Assembly: GCA_040403095.1 (NCBI GenBank)
Contig: JBBALI010000046.1
Coordinates: forward strand, 1-27,859
DNA length: 27,859 nt
Origin: JAQVCM01 sp040403095
GTDB lineage: Bacteria > Bacteroidota > Bacteroidia > Flavobacteriales_D > Crocinitomicaceae
Reading direction: 5' to 3'
In this document: one piece after another, positions 15,723 through 23,789 of the stretch
Layout of the letters: the number at the start of each line of letters is the position of its first letter
Position numbering within the stretch: position 1 is the stretch's first letter
Notes under the pieces: generated by a model
The model's database searches: none
What the model was told of the DNA's origin: nothing
The model's input: the letters and a program-made list of their open reading frames with translations, nothing else
Translations under genes and position numbers: made by a program

Positions 15723-18700
15723 ATGCCTTTATTTCAAAAATCTGTACTAAAAAAACACCTTCTCGATCTTGATACCGCTGAATTGGACGCTTCATTCCAG
15801 CGCTATTCTGCTTATTTTCATAATGCGACCATTCAACGAAATATTCGCAATGCTAAAGAAGAACAATTTCAAGAAGGTTTCTTGCGCGAATTGTTTGGAA
15901 CGGTCTTAAATTATACGCTCAATCCAAACCCAAATTTCAATTTGACAACCGAATTGAAAAATACCACCAATAGCAAAAAAGCCGATGGTGCCATTTTGGT
16001 GGATGAAAAAGCTGTGGCGGTGATTGAACTGAAAGGGACAGAAACAACCGACCTTACTAAAATTGAAATACAAGCCTTTGGCTATAAAAATAACCAAGCA
16101 GAATGTAATTATGTGATTACTTCGAATTTCGAAAAGTTGCGTTTTTACATAGATAATACGATTGATTTTGAGGAATTCAACCTCTTTACGCTAACGCGCG
16201 ACCAATTTTCGTTGCTTTACTTGTGTTTGTCTTACGACAACATTAAAAACAATATTCCCAAACGCTTAAAAGCGGAATCGGTTTCGCAAGAAGACCAGAT
16301 TACCAAAAAGCTTTACAAGGATTACTCGGAATTCAAACGCGCGTTGTATAACAATTTAGTAGAATTGAACCCGCAATTTGATAAGTTGCTGATCTTCAAG
16401 AAAACGCAAAAATTGTTAGATCGTTTCTTGTTTATCTTCTTTGCGGAAGACACCAATTTGTTGCCCACCAACTTGATTTTTCGTATTAATAAGGAATGGA
16501 AAAACTTGCAGGAAATGCGCATTCCCGTTTCGTTGTATGACAGGTATTTGGTGTATTTCAACGATTTGAACCACGGAGCAAAAGTAACCTTGCCCGCATT
16601 TGGTAAAAAAACGGGCGAAGCCATCACAGCTGAGTTTGAAATTTTTGCCTACAATGGTGGTTTGTTTCATCCAGATGAAATCCTCGACCATGTAAAAATT
16701 GACGATACACTGCTGCATAATTATTCAGAGAAATTAAGTCATTACGACTTTGACAGCGACGTAGATGTGAACATCTTGGGACACATCTTCGAAAATTCCT
16801 TGAATGAAATTGACGAGATCAAATCGGAAATTGAGGGAACAGTTGTTGACAAAACCAAAACCAAACGCAAGAAAGATGGCGTTTTTTATACGCCCAAATA
16901 CATTACGAAATACATTGTTGACAATACAGTCGGCAAATTGTGTGTGGAGAAAAAAGCAGCATTAAAACTCGCAGACGAAGATTATATCTCCGATAAAAAA
17001 CTCCAAACCAAAACCAAGAAAGCCTTGTTGGACAAATTGGGCGATTACCGCTCGTGGTTGTTGCAACTCACAATATGCGATCCTGCCTGTGGTTCGGGAG
17101 CGTTTTTGAACCAAGCCTTGGAATTCTTGATTGCCGAGCACCGTTATGTGGACGAATTGCAAGCCAAACTGATGGGCGACGCCTTGATTTTGAGCGACAT
17201 TGAAACCAGCATTTTGGAGAACAACATTTACGGCGTGGATTTGAACGACGAAAGTGTGGAAATTGCCAAACTCTCTTTGTGGTTGCGCACTGCCCAAAAA
17301 GGCCGAAAACTTAACTCGCTGAATAAGAACATCAAATGCGGGAATTCATTGATTGACGATCCTGAAGTGGCGGGCGAAAAAGCGTTTTCGTGGGAGAAGG
17401 AATTTCCTCAAGTTTTTGAGAATGGTGGTTTTGACATAATAATTGGAAATCCTCCATATGTTTCAAACTGGACTTTATCTGATAATGACAAAGAAACGGT
17501 TTCATGGCTTTCTGAGAAATATAAAAAGGATCTTACTGGTCATTGGGACTTATTTGTCTGTTTTATTTCTATAAGTCTTAAGTTGTTAAAAAAATATGGT
17601 TATAACTCTTTCATTTTACCAACATCATTTCTTAAAGAAAAATACGGTAAACTTATGAGAGAAAATATAATTTCAAATTACGAACTTATTGAAATAGTTG
17701 ATTTTGGAGAAAAAGTTATTTTTGAAAATGTTGCTCGCCAAACATTTATATACATTATTAAAAAGGAAAAAAATATAGAATTTATATCAAAGATAAAATT
17801 GGGGATAGACGATAATGGCACACAAATACCTCAAAGTTTTTTCGGTACTTTAAAAAACACTTCATTTAAAACGAATGTATCTGAAAAAGATATTTTTATT
17901 TTTAAATTGTTGAATTCGGATTCCTACAAACTTGGCGAACTCCTGTGTATTAATGTCGGTGTAGTTGCCCATTCAAAAGTAGGTAGCCCAAAATACTTTA
18001 AAAAAGATGATGTCATCTATAATGAATACAGAGATGGATTTAAAAAATATATTGTAGGTCCTAACATAAGTCGTTATTCTGTAATTTTTGATAATCAATA
18101 TATAGATTATGACAATAACGCAGATTTTTTTCATAGGCCTAAATTCAAACTATTATTCGAAAGTGAAAAAATAATCGTGCGTAGAACGAGTGGGAATAAC
18201 AATTCTATTTTTGCATATTTTGACGATCAGGGATTATATACTAACGATAGTATGACGCATTTAATACGTTGGAATGACCGAGTACTTGAATTTCAAAAGC
18301 CTGATAATAAATGGAAAATAAATCTGGATGATAAATATGATTTGAAGTTTATTCTTTCTATTATTTCTTCAAAATTAATAACTTACTATTTCAGTAAATT
18401 TTTAAGTACTGATACACTGCAAGGCGCCTATTCAAGTATTTACCCAGAAGATATTAGAGAACTTCCAATAAAAAAGGCGTCAATTGAAAAACAAATAGCT
18501 TTCTCATCTTTGGCTGATAAAATGCTGTTGACGAATACTGAATTTCAAATGACTAATCAGAAATTTAAATCGTTTCTCCAAAAAAATGGGAAATTGGCAA
18601 AACTCCCAGGAAAACTCGAAAAATGGTACGACCTCACTTACCCCGACTTCATCAAAGAACTGAACAAAGTCATCAAAACTGCAAAAGGCACACCCTTGAC

Positions 18701-18863
18701 CAAGAAAGACGAGTTTGAATGGATGGAACTTTTTGAAGAGAACAAAAAGAAAGCGCTAGAACTCAAAGCCGAGATTGACCGGACGGATAAGGAGATTGAT
18801 GAAATGGTTTATGAGTTGTATGGGTTGACGGAGGAGGAGATTAAGATTGTGGAGGGGGAATAA
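15723..18863 (+). CDS. Type IIG restriction-modification enzyme (Eco57I-like, single chain)
   Basis: This 1046-residue protein combines cutting and methylating activity. The N-terminal nuclease of the PD-(D/E)xK type shows Asp88 (KKADGAILVD) and Glu102-Leu-Lys104 (VIELKG). A helical linker follows. The N6-adenine methyltransferase has SAM-binding motif I DPACGSGAFL at residues 453-462 and catalytic NPPY at 576-579. After it comes a TaqI-like target-recognition region of about 400 residues, then a charged C-terminal helix. Such enzymes methylate host DNA and cleave unmodified foreign DNA. No separate S or R gene is adjacent, as expected for type IIG. The recognition region looks more AT-rich than both flanks. 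It opens the defence island. A PglX-like role cannot be excluded, but no other BREX gene is present. Confidence 0.88.
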   Translation: MPLFQKSVLKKHLLDLDTAELDASFQRYSAYFHNATIQRNIRNAKEEQFQEGFLRELFGTVLNYTLNPNPNFNLTTELKNTTNSKKADGAILVDEKAVAVIELKGTETTDLTKIEIQAFGYKNNQAECNYVITSNFEKLRFYIDNTIDFEEFNLFTLTRDQFSLLYLCLSYDNIKNNIPKRLKAESVSQEDQITKKLYKDYSEFKRALYNNLVELNPQFDKLLIFKKTQKLLDRFLFIFFAEDTNLLPTNLIFRINKEWKNLQEMRIPVSLYDRYLVYFNDLNHGAKVTLPAFGKKTGEAITAEFEIFAYNGGLFHPDEILDHVKIDDTLLHNYSEKLSHYDFDSDVDVNILGHIFENSLNEIDEIKSEIEGTVVDKTKTKRKKDGVFYTPKYITKYIVDNTVGKLCVEKKAALKLADEDYISDKKLQTKTKKALLDKLGDYRSWLLQLTICDPACGSGAFLNQALEFLIAEHRYVDELQAKLMGDALILSDIETSILENNIYGVDLNDESVEIAKLSLWLRTAQKGRKLNSLNKNIKCGNSLIDDPEVAGEKAFSWEKEFPQVFENGGFDIIIGNPPYVSNWTLSDNDKETVSWLSEKYKKDLTGHWDLFVCFISISLKLLKKYGYNSFILPTSFLKEKYGKLMRENIISNYELIEIVDFGEKVIFENVARQTFIYIIKKEKNIEFISKIKLGIDDNGTQIPQSFFGTLKNTSFKTNVSEKDIFIFKLLNSDSYKLGELLCINVGVVAHSKVGSPKYFKKDDVIYNEYRDGFKKYIVGPNISRYSVIFDNQYIDYDNNADFFHRPKFKLLFESEKIIVRRTSGNNNSIFAYFDDQGLYTNDSMTHLIRWNDRVLEFQKPDNKWKINLDDKYDLKFILSIISSKLITYYFSKFLSTDTLQGAYSSIYPEDIRELPIKKASIEKQIAFSSLADKMLLTNTEFQMTNQKFKSFLQKNGKLAKLPGKLEKWYDLTYPDFIKELNKVIKTAKGTPLTKKDEFEWMELFEENKKKALELKAEIDRTDKEIDEMVYELYGLTEEEIKIVEGE

Positions 18864-18868
18864 TTTTG
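18861..18868 (+). promoter_or_regulatory. Possible -7 box for the membrane protein-abiH pair
   Basis: TAATTTTG matches TAnnTTTG exactly and overlaps the stop codon of the restriction gene. It would give a leader of about 34 bases. No TTG is present at the right distance, so the pair may instead be read through from upstream. Confidence 0.25.
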
Positions 18869-18906
18869 ACTAAAAATTACTGAATAAGTTTTTATTTTTA
18901 AGGAAA

Positions 18907-19479
18907 ATGAACAAATTAATTAAAAAGGAAAGACGATTAAAACGAATATTAAAAAACAGCAATATATTATTTGTAGTTCTACTTCAAGGCATGTTTATCT
19001 CATTTCTAGCAGGTGCAATAATTGCTGTTTTTATGAACTCTAATGTAAATACCATATCATTGACAAACGCTGGTTTTGCAATATTAATTGCAATTTCATC
19101 AGTTTGTTTTTCATGGGCTAGAAATATAGACCAACAAAATGACGAATTTGATCAGTATAATAGAATAATGGATTGCGCAATAGATTCAATTTATAGTGCA
19201 ATTCTTTACCTTATGAGTTCAGGATTTAAATTTTTATCAATTGGATTAATAAATACTGAAGGATATAAAAACATTTACTCAGGCTCAGGCTTCAAAATTA
19301 CATTTCTGATTTTATCTGGCATTTGTTTGTTATTAGCTTCAGTTCGTTTTGGTTATGTTATAAAAGAAATTTTAATGCTAACGATTATTCACGAGGATAA
19401 ACAGTGGGAAACCGAAATAACTAAGAAAGAAAAAAAATTAAGTGCTCAAATTAAGGAAATTAATAATGAAATTGAATAA
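18907..19479 (+). CDS. Four-helix membrane protein upstream of abiH
   Basis: The 190-residue protein has a Lys/Arg-rich start, then about four membrane helices (near 22-44, 54-70, 95-115 and 131-150). A hydrophilic C-terminal coiled coil (about 165-190, rich in Lys and Glu) follows. No family is recognised. The layout of short helices plus a cytosolic coiled coil is like SLATT-type and other small membrane effectors of defence systems, but the sequence alone does not prove membership. It lies 43 bp after the restriction gene and only nine bases before the AbiH gene, so cotranscription with AbiH is likely. It is more AT-rich than the housekeeping genes, which is consistent with transfer. Confidence 0.7.
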   Translation: MNKLIKKERRLKRILKNSNILFVVLLQGMFISFLAGAIIAVFMNSNVNTISLTNAGFAILIAISSVCFSWARNIDQQNDEFDQYNRIMDCAIDSIYSAILYLMSSGFKFLSIGLINTEGYKNIYSGSGFKITFLILSGICLLLASVRFGYVIKEILMLTIIHEDKQWETEITKKEKKLSAQIKEINNEIE

Positions 19480-19488
19480 AAACAATAA

Positions 19489-20622
19489 ATGAACAGAATT
19501 GTACTTATTGGCAATGGTTTTGATTTAGCGCATGGGCTTCCCTCGCGTTATGAGGATTTTGTTCTTCATTTAATAAATGATGCAATAAATGAATTGACCG
19601 ATTCAGATAAATCTGAAAAATATGCACAATTATTTATCCTGATTAAAAATCCTTTTGGTCAAAATGCAATCACTAACTATAAATCACTAGATGAGCTTAA
19701 ATCGGATTCCTATTTATTTAAAATTCCAAACTTCACTTATTTGGGTCAACCGTTCACTTCTGAAGTTCGATGGACTACTACTACAAAATTTACCTTAAAA
19801 TTCAATTCTAAGTTTTTCCATGATTTATTTTTGTCAATAAATTGGACTGACATCGAGAAAGCATACTTTAATCAACTCTCTGAAATCTTTAATCATCATA
19901 AAAAAGAAATAGTAAACAGTGATGATTTAATTCAACTCAATTCAAATTTTGAATTATTAAAAACTTTGCTCTTTGAATATGTTTCTGAAATAAATTCTGA
20001 TTCAATTCAAATTCAATCCAATTTGAAATATCATTTTGATAAATGTTTTGATGAAGATGACTTGTATTTATCAACCTTTAACCAATCTAGAAAGGAAAAA
20101 ATAAAACAGCGTTTCATCAACGAAAAATTAGAGCGAATCATTTTTGTAAATTTTAATTACACCAATTTAGTAAATCAATATGCTGGAAATCAAAATATTG
20201 ATAAATATGTAATTCCAATACATGGTACAATTCAGGACAAAAAATCCATCGTTTTTGGTTATGGAGATGAAATGACAGAATATTATAAAAAGTTGGAGGA
20301 TTTAGATTCTGAAAATGTGTTAAAACACTTTAAATCGCATTATTATCATTACAAGGATTACTACGCTAGACTTCTTTATGAGGTTGAAAATTTCGAATTT
20401 GATGTTGTCATTTTTGGTCATTCATTAGGTTTGTCTGATCGCGTTTTGCTAAATACCATTTTTGAAAATAAAAATTGCAAAGCCATTCATTTATTTCACT
20501 CAGGTAGTGAAAACCATTTCAAAAAACGTATAGCTTTATCGAGGCATTTTGATGATAAGAAAGCTTTCCGTAAAAAGTTAATTGAAGAAACAGAGTATCT
20601 AAAATTTGATAGAAATAATTAA
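19489..20622 (+). CDS. AbiH-family abortive-infection protein
   Basis: The 377-residue protein opens with MNRIVLIGNGFDLAHGLPSR, with the GNGFD motif at residues 8-12. It continues with NFNYTN (221-226), an HGT motif (245-247) and FGHSLGLSDR around 309-318. This set of motifs is typical of the AbiH family, named for a lactococcal phage-resistance gene. The Rossmann-like GNGFD opening suggests nucleotide binding, but the biochemical activity is not established. The gene starts nine bases after the membrane-protein gene, which suggests a two-gene unit. Length is usual for the family and the frame is intact. Confidence 0.85.
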   Translation: MNRIVLIGNGFDLAHGLPSRYEDFVLHLINDAINELTDSDKSEKYAQLFILIKNPFGQNAITNYKSLDELKSDSYLFKIPNFTYLGQPFTSEVRWTTTTKFTLKFNSKFFHDLFLSINWTDIEKAYFNQLSEIFNHHKKEIVNSDDLIQLNSNFELLKTLLFEYVSEINSDSIQIQSNLKYHFDKCFDEDDLYLSTFNQSRKEKIKQRFINEKLERIIFVNFNYTNLVNQYAGNQNIDKYVIPIHGTIQDKKSIVFGYGDEMTEYYKKLEDLDSENVLKHFKSHYYHYKDYYARLLYEVENFEFDVVIFGHSLGLSDRVLLNTIFENKNCKAIHLFHSGSENHFKKRIALSRHFDDKKAFRKKLIEETEYLKFDRNN

Positions 20623-20724
20623 TATCAAAGTTCCTTCAATTAAATTATCCACGTATCCAATATACAGTTTGTCATGTGTAAGCAAAAGTGTAATTTTAAT
20701 AAACAATCAAAAAAGTAAAAAACG

Positions 20725-20732
20725 TATCTTTG
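20725..20732 (+). promoter_or_regulatory. -7 promoter box immediately before the DUF488 gene
   Basis: TATCTTTG matches TAnnTTTG exactly and is followed by CCCC and the ATG at 20737. Transcription is expected to start at the ATG itself. The spacing to the start codon equals that at mutS2. No strong TTG is visible about 20 bp upstream. Confidence 0.5.
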
Positions 20733-20736
20733 CCCC

Positions 20737-21621
20737 ATGTTCTATCGTCGTAAAATCATACTCGCTTTAATGCAAGCCTTTCAAGGTGAATTGGATAAAA
20801 TTCGTTTGCAAAAGTTGTTGTTTTTGGTGAGTGAGCGGCAGATAGAAAAAGTATATGATTTTATTCCCTACAAATATGGTTGTTTTTCGTATTCTGCCAA
20901 TGCTGACCTAACAACCATGGTGAAAAAAGGCTTGTTGAGTGAAACAGAAAGTCATTTTAAACGTGAAGATAAACAAGACTACTTGCATACCTTGAAAGAT
21001 GCCGATCGTAAAATCGTTCAAGAAGTAACCTCGCTATACGGCAAATTGACAGCAAATGGTTTAATGAAACATACGTATGTCAATTACCCATTTTGGGCAT
21101 TGAACAGTGTAAAAGCACCGCAAATACTTTCGGAAAGTGAGCTGCAAAAAGTAACAGAGAGCAGAAACACAGAAGAAACAACGACCTTGTTTACCATTGG
21201 TTATGAAGGTGTTTCGCCAGAAGCTTATTTGAACAAACTCATTAAAAACAATGTACATGTGTTGGTAGACGTGCGAAAAAATGCACTGAGCATGAAGTAC
21301 GGTTTTAGTAAAAGTCACTTGAAACGTTTTTGTGAGAGCGTAGGCATTGAATATGTGCACATTCCAGATGTGGGCATTCAATCGGATAAACGTCAAGCCT
21401 TGATTACACAAAACGATTATGATGTCTTGTTTGAAGATTACAAAAGCACTTGCTTGACAAACACACTTGCTGTGCAACAACAAATAGTGGAATTATTAAA
21501 AGAAAAACGGCGCATCGCACTCACGTGTTTTGAAGCCAATATTTGTCAATGCCATCGGAAACCTTTGGCAGAAGCTATTGCTGCCCTCGCCAATGCTGAA
21601 TATGAGCTGAAACACATTTAA
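20737..21621 (+). CDS. DUF488 protein fused to a SocA/Panacea-like N-terminal domain
   Basis: This 294-residue protein has two parts. Residues 1-120 (MFYRRKIILALMQAFQGELD, then LQKLLFLVSE and PYKYGCFS) resemble the helical SocA/Panacea-like domains linked to toxin-antitoxin and phage-defence genes. Residues 149-294 form a DUF488 domain with IGYEG (154-158), DVR (178-180), C264-F-E266 and a final C270-x-CHR (272-274). DUF488 proteins are uncharacterised, and the conserved Cys/His/Arg cluster suggests a reactive or metal site. The start is fixed by the conserved YRRK segment, even though it lies only four bases after a promoter box. The next gene starts 24 bp downstream, making a likely two-gene unit. 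Confidence 0.8.
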   Translation: MFYRRKIILALMQAFQGELDKIRLQKLLFLVSERQIEKVYDFIPYKYGCFSYSANADLTTMVKKGLLSETESHFKREDKQDYLHTLKDADRKIVQEVTSLYGKLTANGLMKHTYVNYPFWALNSVKAPQILSESELQKVTESRNTEETTTLFTIGYEGVSPEAYLNKLIKNNVHVLVDVRKNALSMKYGFSKSHLKRFCESVGIEYVHIPDVGIQSDKRQALITQNDYDVLFEDYKSTCLTNTLAVQQQIVELLKEKRRIALTCFEANICQCHRKPLAEAIAALANAEYELKHI

Positions 21622-21645
21622 CCACCTAAACCTACAACCTTAACT

Positions 21646-22473
21646 ATGCCACTAACCAAAGTATTGATTACTGTTACTACATATCCGCTTCCATCAAGGA
21701 GTTACGATGAATTGGTTTGCACTGCTGGAATAACAGAAGATGGGCAATGGATTCGCATTTATCCTGTGCCATTATCTTCCCTTTTTGAATTGAAAAAAGA
21801 TGGTAAAATTCAGCAAACCAAGTATTCGCTTGTGGAATTGGAATTAAATAGACGGACAGACGACTTCCGACCAGAAAGTCATTCGCCAAAGCATTACGAT
21901 TTTAGCGACATTAAAGTCATTGAGCGAATAGATACTAAACGAAATTGGCACCTCCGAAAAGAGTTTTGTTTAAAAGAAGTGTTTACGAGTTTTGATGAAT
22001 TAATCGAACTTTCAAAAGCACCTTCTAATAAATCATTGGCAACATTTAAACCAACTGAAATTCTTGGCTTTGAATTTGAAAAGGATGATCCAGAATGGAA
22101 AAATGAATGGAAAGAACTGCGTAAACAAGGTGATTTATTTGATGAAGAAAAATCGCCCGAAATTCTCATACCAAAATTGCCGTTCAAGTTTTTCTATAAA
22201 TTTAAAGATTCAGATGGAAAAGTAAGGCGCTTAATGATTGAGGACTGGGAAATTGGACAATTGTATTGGAATTGCTTAAGGTCTAATGAAGGAAATGAGA
22301 TTGTTGCTTTGGAAAAAGTACGTCAACGCTTAGAAGATGAATTTGTGAAAGAAAAAGATTTATACTTCTTCGTAGGCACAACCCGTGAATGGCATACCAG
22401 ACGTTCAAAGAATCCATTTGTTATCATTGGATTGTTTTATCCGAAAAAAGTAGAACAATTGAGTTTATTTTGA
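21646..22473 (+). CDS. Uncharacterised partner of the DUF488 protein
   Basis: The 275-residue protein begins MPLTKVLITVTTYPLPSRSY followed by DELVCTAGITEDGQWIRIYP and a conserved-looking DFRPESHSP motif. I recall this opening (YDELVCTAG...WIRIYPVP) from uncharacterised proteins encoded beside DUF488 genes and restriction systems, but no function is known to me. The C-terminal half is charged and ends with EWHTRRSKNPFVIIGLFYPK followed by KVEQLSLF. No signal peptide or membrane helix is seen, so it is cytosolic. It follows the DUF488 gene by 24 bp on the same strand and probably shares its promoter. Confidence 0.7.
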   Translation: MPLTKVLITVTTYPLPSRSYDELVCTAGITEDGQWIRIYPVPLSSLFELKKDGKIQQTKYSLVELELNRRTDDFRPESHSPKHYDFSDIKVIERIDTKRNWHLRKEFCLKEVFTSFDELIELSKAPSNKSLATFKPTEILGFEFEKDDPEWKNEWKELRKQGDLFDEEKSPEILIPKLPFKFFYKFKDSDGKVRRLMIEDWEIGQLYWNCLRSNEGNEIVALEKVRQRLEDEFVKEKDLYFFVGTTREWHTRRSKNPFVIIGLFYPKKVEQLSLF

Positions 22474-22680
22474 CTCTCAAAAGCCAGCTATTTATGTAAA
22501 AAACCCACTTTAAAATCGCCTTGTAAGGTAACATTGTGAAATAGTTGAGTCAGTGAAAGCATAAATTTTACAAAAATGTAAAAACCGAACCTTCACGCAT
22601 AATCTACCTCTGTAAAATAATACTCATTTCTATGCAAGTCTTTCCAAAAAAAATGTAATCTTGTAAACTGAAACGAAAGC
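22474..22680. other. Intergenic region at the island's right edge
   Basis: No gene is seen. The region contains a perfect inverted repeat TTTTAC-N6-GTAAAA at 22566-22583 and several further GTAAA words, then the likely rlmH promoter. No T-tailed hairpin or duplicated attachment site was found. Confidence 0.5.
22656..22663 (+). promoter_or_regulatory. Probable -7 box for rlmH
   Basis: TAATCTTG differs from TAnnTTTG at one position and lies 17 bp before the rlmH ATG. The -33 element is unclear. Confidence 0.35.
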
Positions 22681-23154
22681 ATGAAAATCAAAGTCATTTG
22701 TATTGGTAAAACTGGAAAAGGATTCTTGGAAGAAGGAGAAACGACCTATTTGAATCGATTGAAACATTACGTTCCAGTTGAGCGCATTGAAATTCCTGAT
22801 TTAAAAAATGCCAAAAGTTTGACGGTCGATCAAATTAAAAAACAAGAAGGCGATTTGATTCTTTCGAAAGTGAATAGCGGCGAACAATTGTATTTATTGG
22901 ACGAACACGGGAAAACGTTTACTTCTGAGAAATTCGCCGACTTTTTACAGCAGAGATTCAATCAAGGTGGACATGCTTTGACTTTGGTAATTGGCGGTCC
23001 TTACGGTTTTTCGGAGGAAGTTTACAAAGCTGCCACTGGAAAAATATCGCTTTCAGAATTGACATTTTCACATCAAATGGTGCGCATGATCTTGTTTGAG
23101 CAATTATATCGCGGAATGACCATTTTGAGAGGAGAACCTTATCATCATAGTTGA
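22681..23154 (+). CDS. rlmH: 23S rRNA (pseudouridine1915-N3)-methyltransferase RlmH
   Basis: This 157-residue SPOUT-class enzyme methylates pseudouridine 1915 in helix 69 of 23S rRNA on the assembled 70S ribosome. The family is recognised from MKIKVICIGKTGKGFLEEGE, the LLDEHGKTFTSEKFADFL segment, the SAM-binding loop LVIGGPYGFS and the C-terminal knot HQMVRMILFEQLYRG...GEPYHH. Length is exactly typical. The TPR gene follows with at most a 20-bp gap, so the two are probably cotranscribed. Confidence 0.96.
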   Translation: MKIKVICIGKTGKGFLEEGETTYLNRLKHYVPVERIEIPDLKNAKSLTVDQIKKQEGDLILSKVNSGEQLYLLDEHGKTFTSEKFADFLQQRFNQGGHALTLVIGGPYGFSEEVYKAATGKISLSELTFSHQMVRMILFEQLYRGMTILRGEPYHHS

Positions 23155-23174
23155 AAAATAAGAAACTAAAAAAG

Positions 23175-23744
23175 ATGCAAAAAATACAACAACTACTGGA
23201 AGAAGCGAACAATTTACTAGATCAAGATCGAATTCAAGAAGCAATTTTGGTTTATGAACAAATTTTGGAAATAAATCCTAATGAAATTCAAAGTTTAATC
23301 AATATTTCTGACTGTTATATTAAAATTTTGATGGATCAGAAAGCTTTGAAATATGCAAAAAGAGCATTCGAATTACATCGATTTGAAGATGATATGGCCG
23401 TGGTAAATTATTCATCTGCATTAATTGGATTGAAAAAATTAGACGATGCCGTTCAAATCTTGGAAGATTGTAAAAAATCAGAATCTACAAATTATTTGAT
23501 TTACAACAACTTGGGTTATGCTTACCATTTGAAAAAAGATTACACAAATGCACTAGTCAATTATAATATTTCAATCGCTCTGGAAGAAGTAAATCCTTTG
23601 GCTTATTGCAATCGAGGAAATTTGAAATATTTTATTTTGAAAGACAATTCAGGAATTAGCGATTTAGAATTGGCCGAAAAATATGGCGATTTTGAGGCTG
23701 GCATGTTATTGCAAAAAGTCAGAAGAAATTTCACATTATCATAA
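23175..23744 (+). CDS. Tetratricopeptide-repeat protein
   Basis: From the ATG at 23175 the protein has 189 residues. A TTG at 23151, overlapping the rlmH stop, would add eight Lys-rich residues; the ATG is preferred. Helix pairs with TPR spacing are visible at about 7-38 (LLDQDRIQEAILVYEQILEI), 41-72, 76-106 and 109-145 (NNLGYAYHLKKDYTNALVNY). A last unit is less regular. TPR arrays bind partner proteins. No signal peptide or catalytic motif is present, so it is probably a cytosolic adaptor. The partner is unknown. Confidence 0.85.
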   Translation: MQKIQQLLEEANNLLDQDRIQEAILVYEQILEINPNEIQSLINISDCYIKILMDQKALKYAKRAFELHRFEDDMAVVNYSSALIGLKKLDDAVQILEDCKKSESTNYLIYNNLGYAYHLKKDYTNALVNYNISIALEEVNPLAYCNRGNLKYFILKDNSGISDLELAEKYGDFEAGMLLQKVRRNFTLS

Positions 23745-23789
23745 ATAATCACACATCGAAAAGACTCAGACATCTGAATCTGCTAATAT

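Noticed and set aside
15723..18863. PglX of a BREX system
   Set aside because: The methyltransferase core is similar, but no other BREX gene is nearby and an N-terminal PD-(D/E)xK nuclease is visible, which fits type IIG.
20623..20736. Terminator or small RNA between abiH and the DUF488 gene
   Set aside because: No T-tailed hairpin is visible. Only the -7 box near the end of the gap can be supported.
23151..23174. TTG start for the TPR protein overlapping the rlmH stop
   Set aside because: Possible, but an ATG eight codons later gives a more usual N-terminus. The choice stays uncertain.
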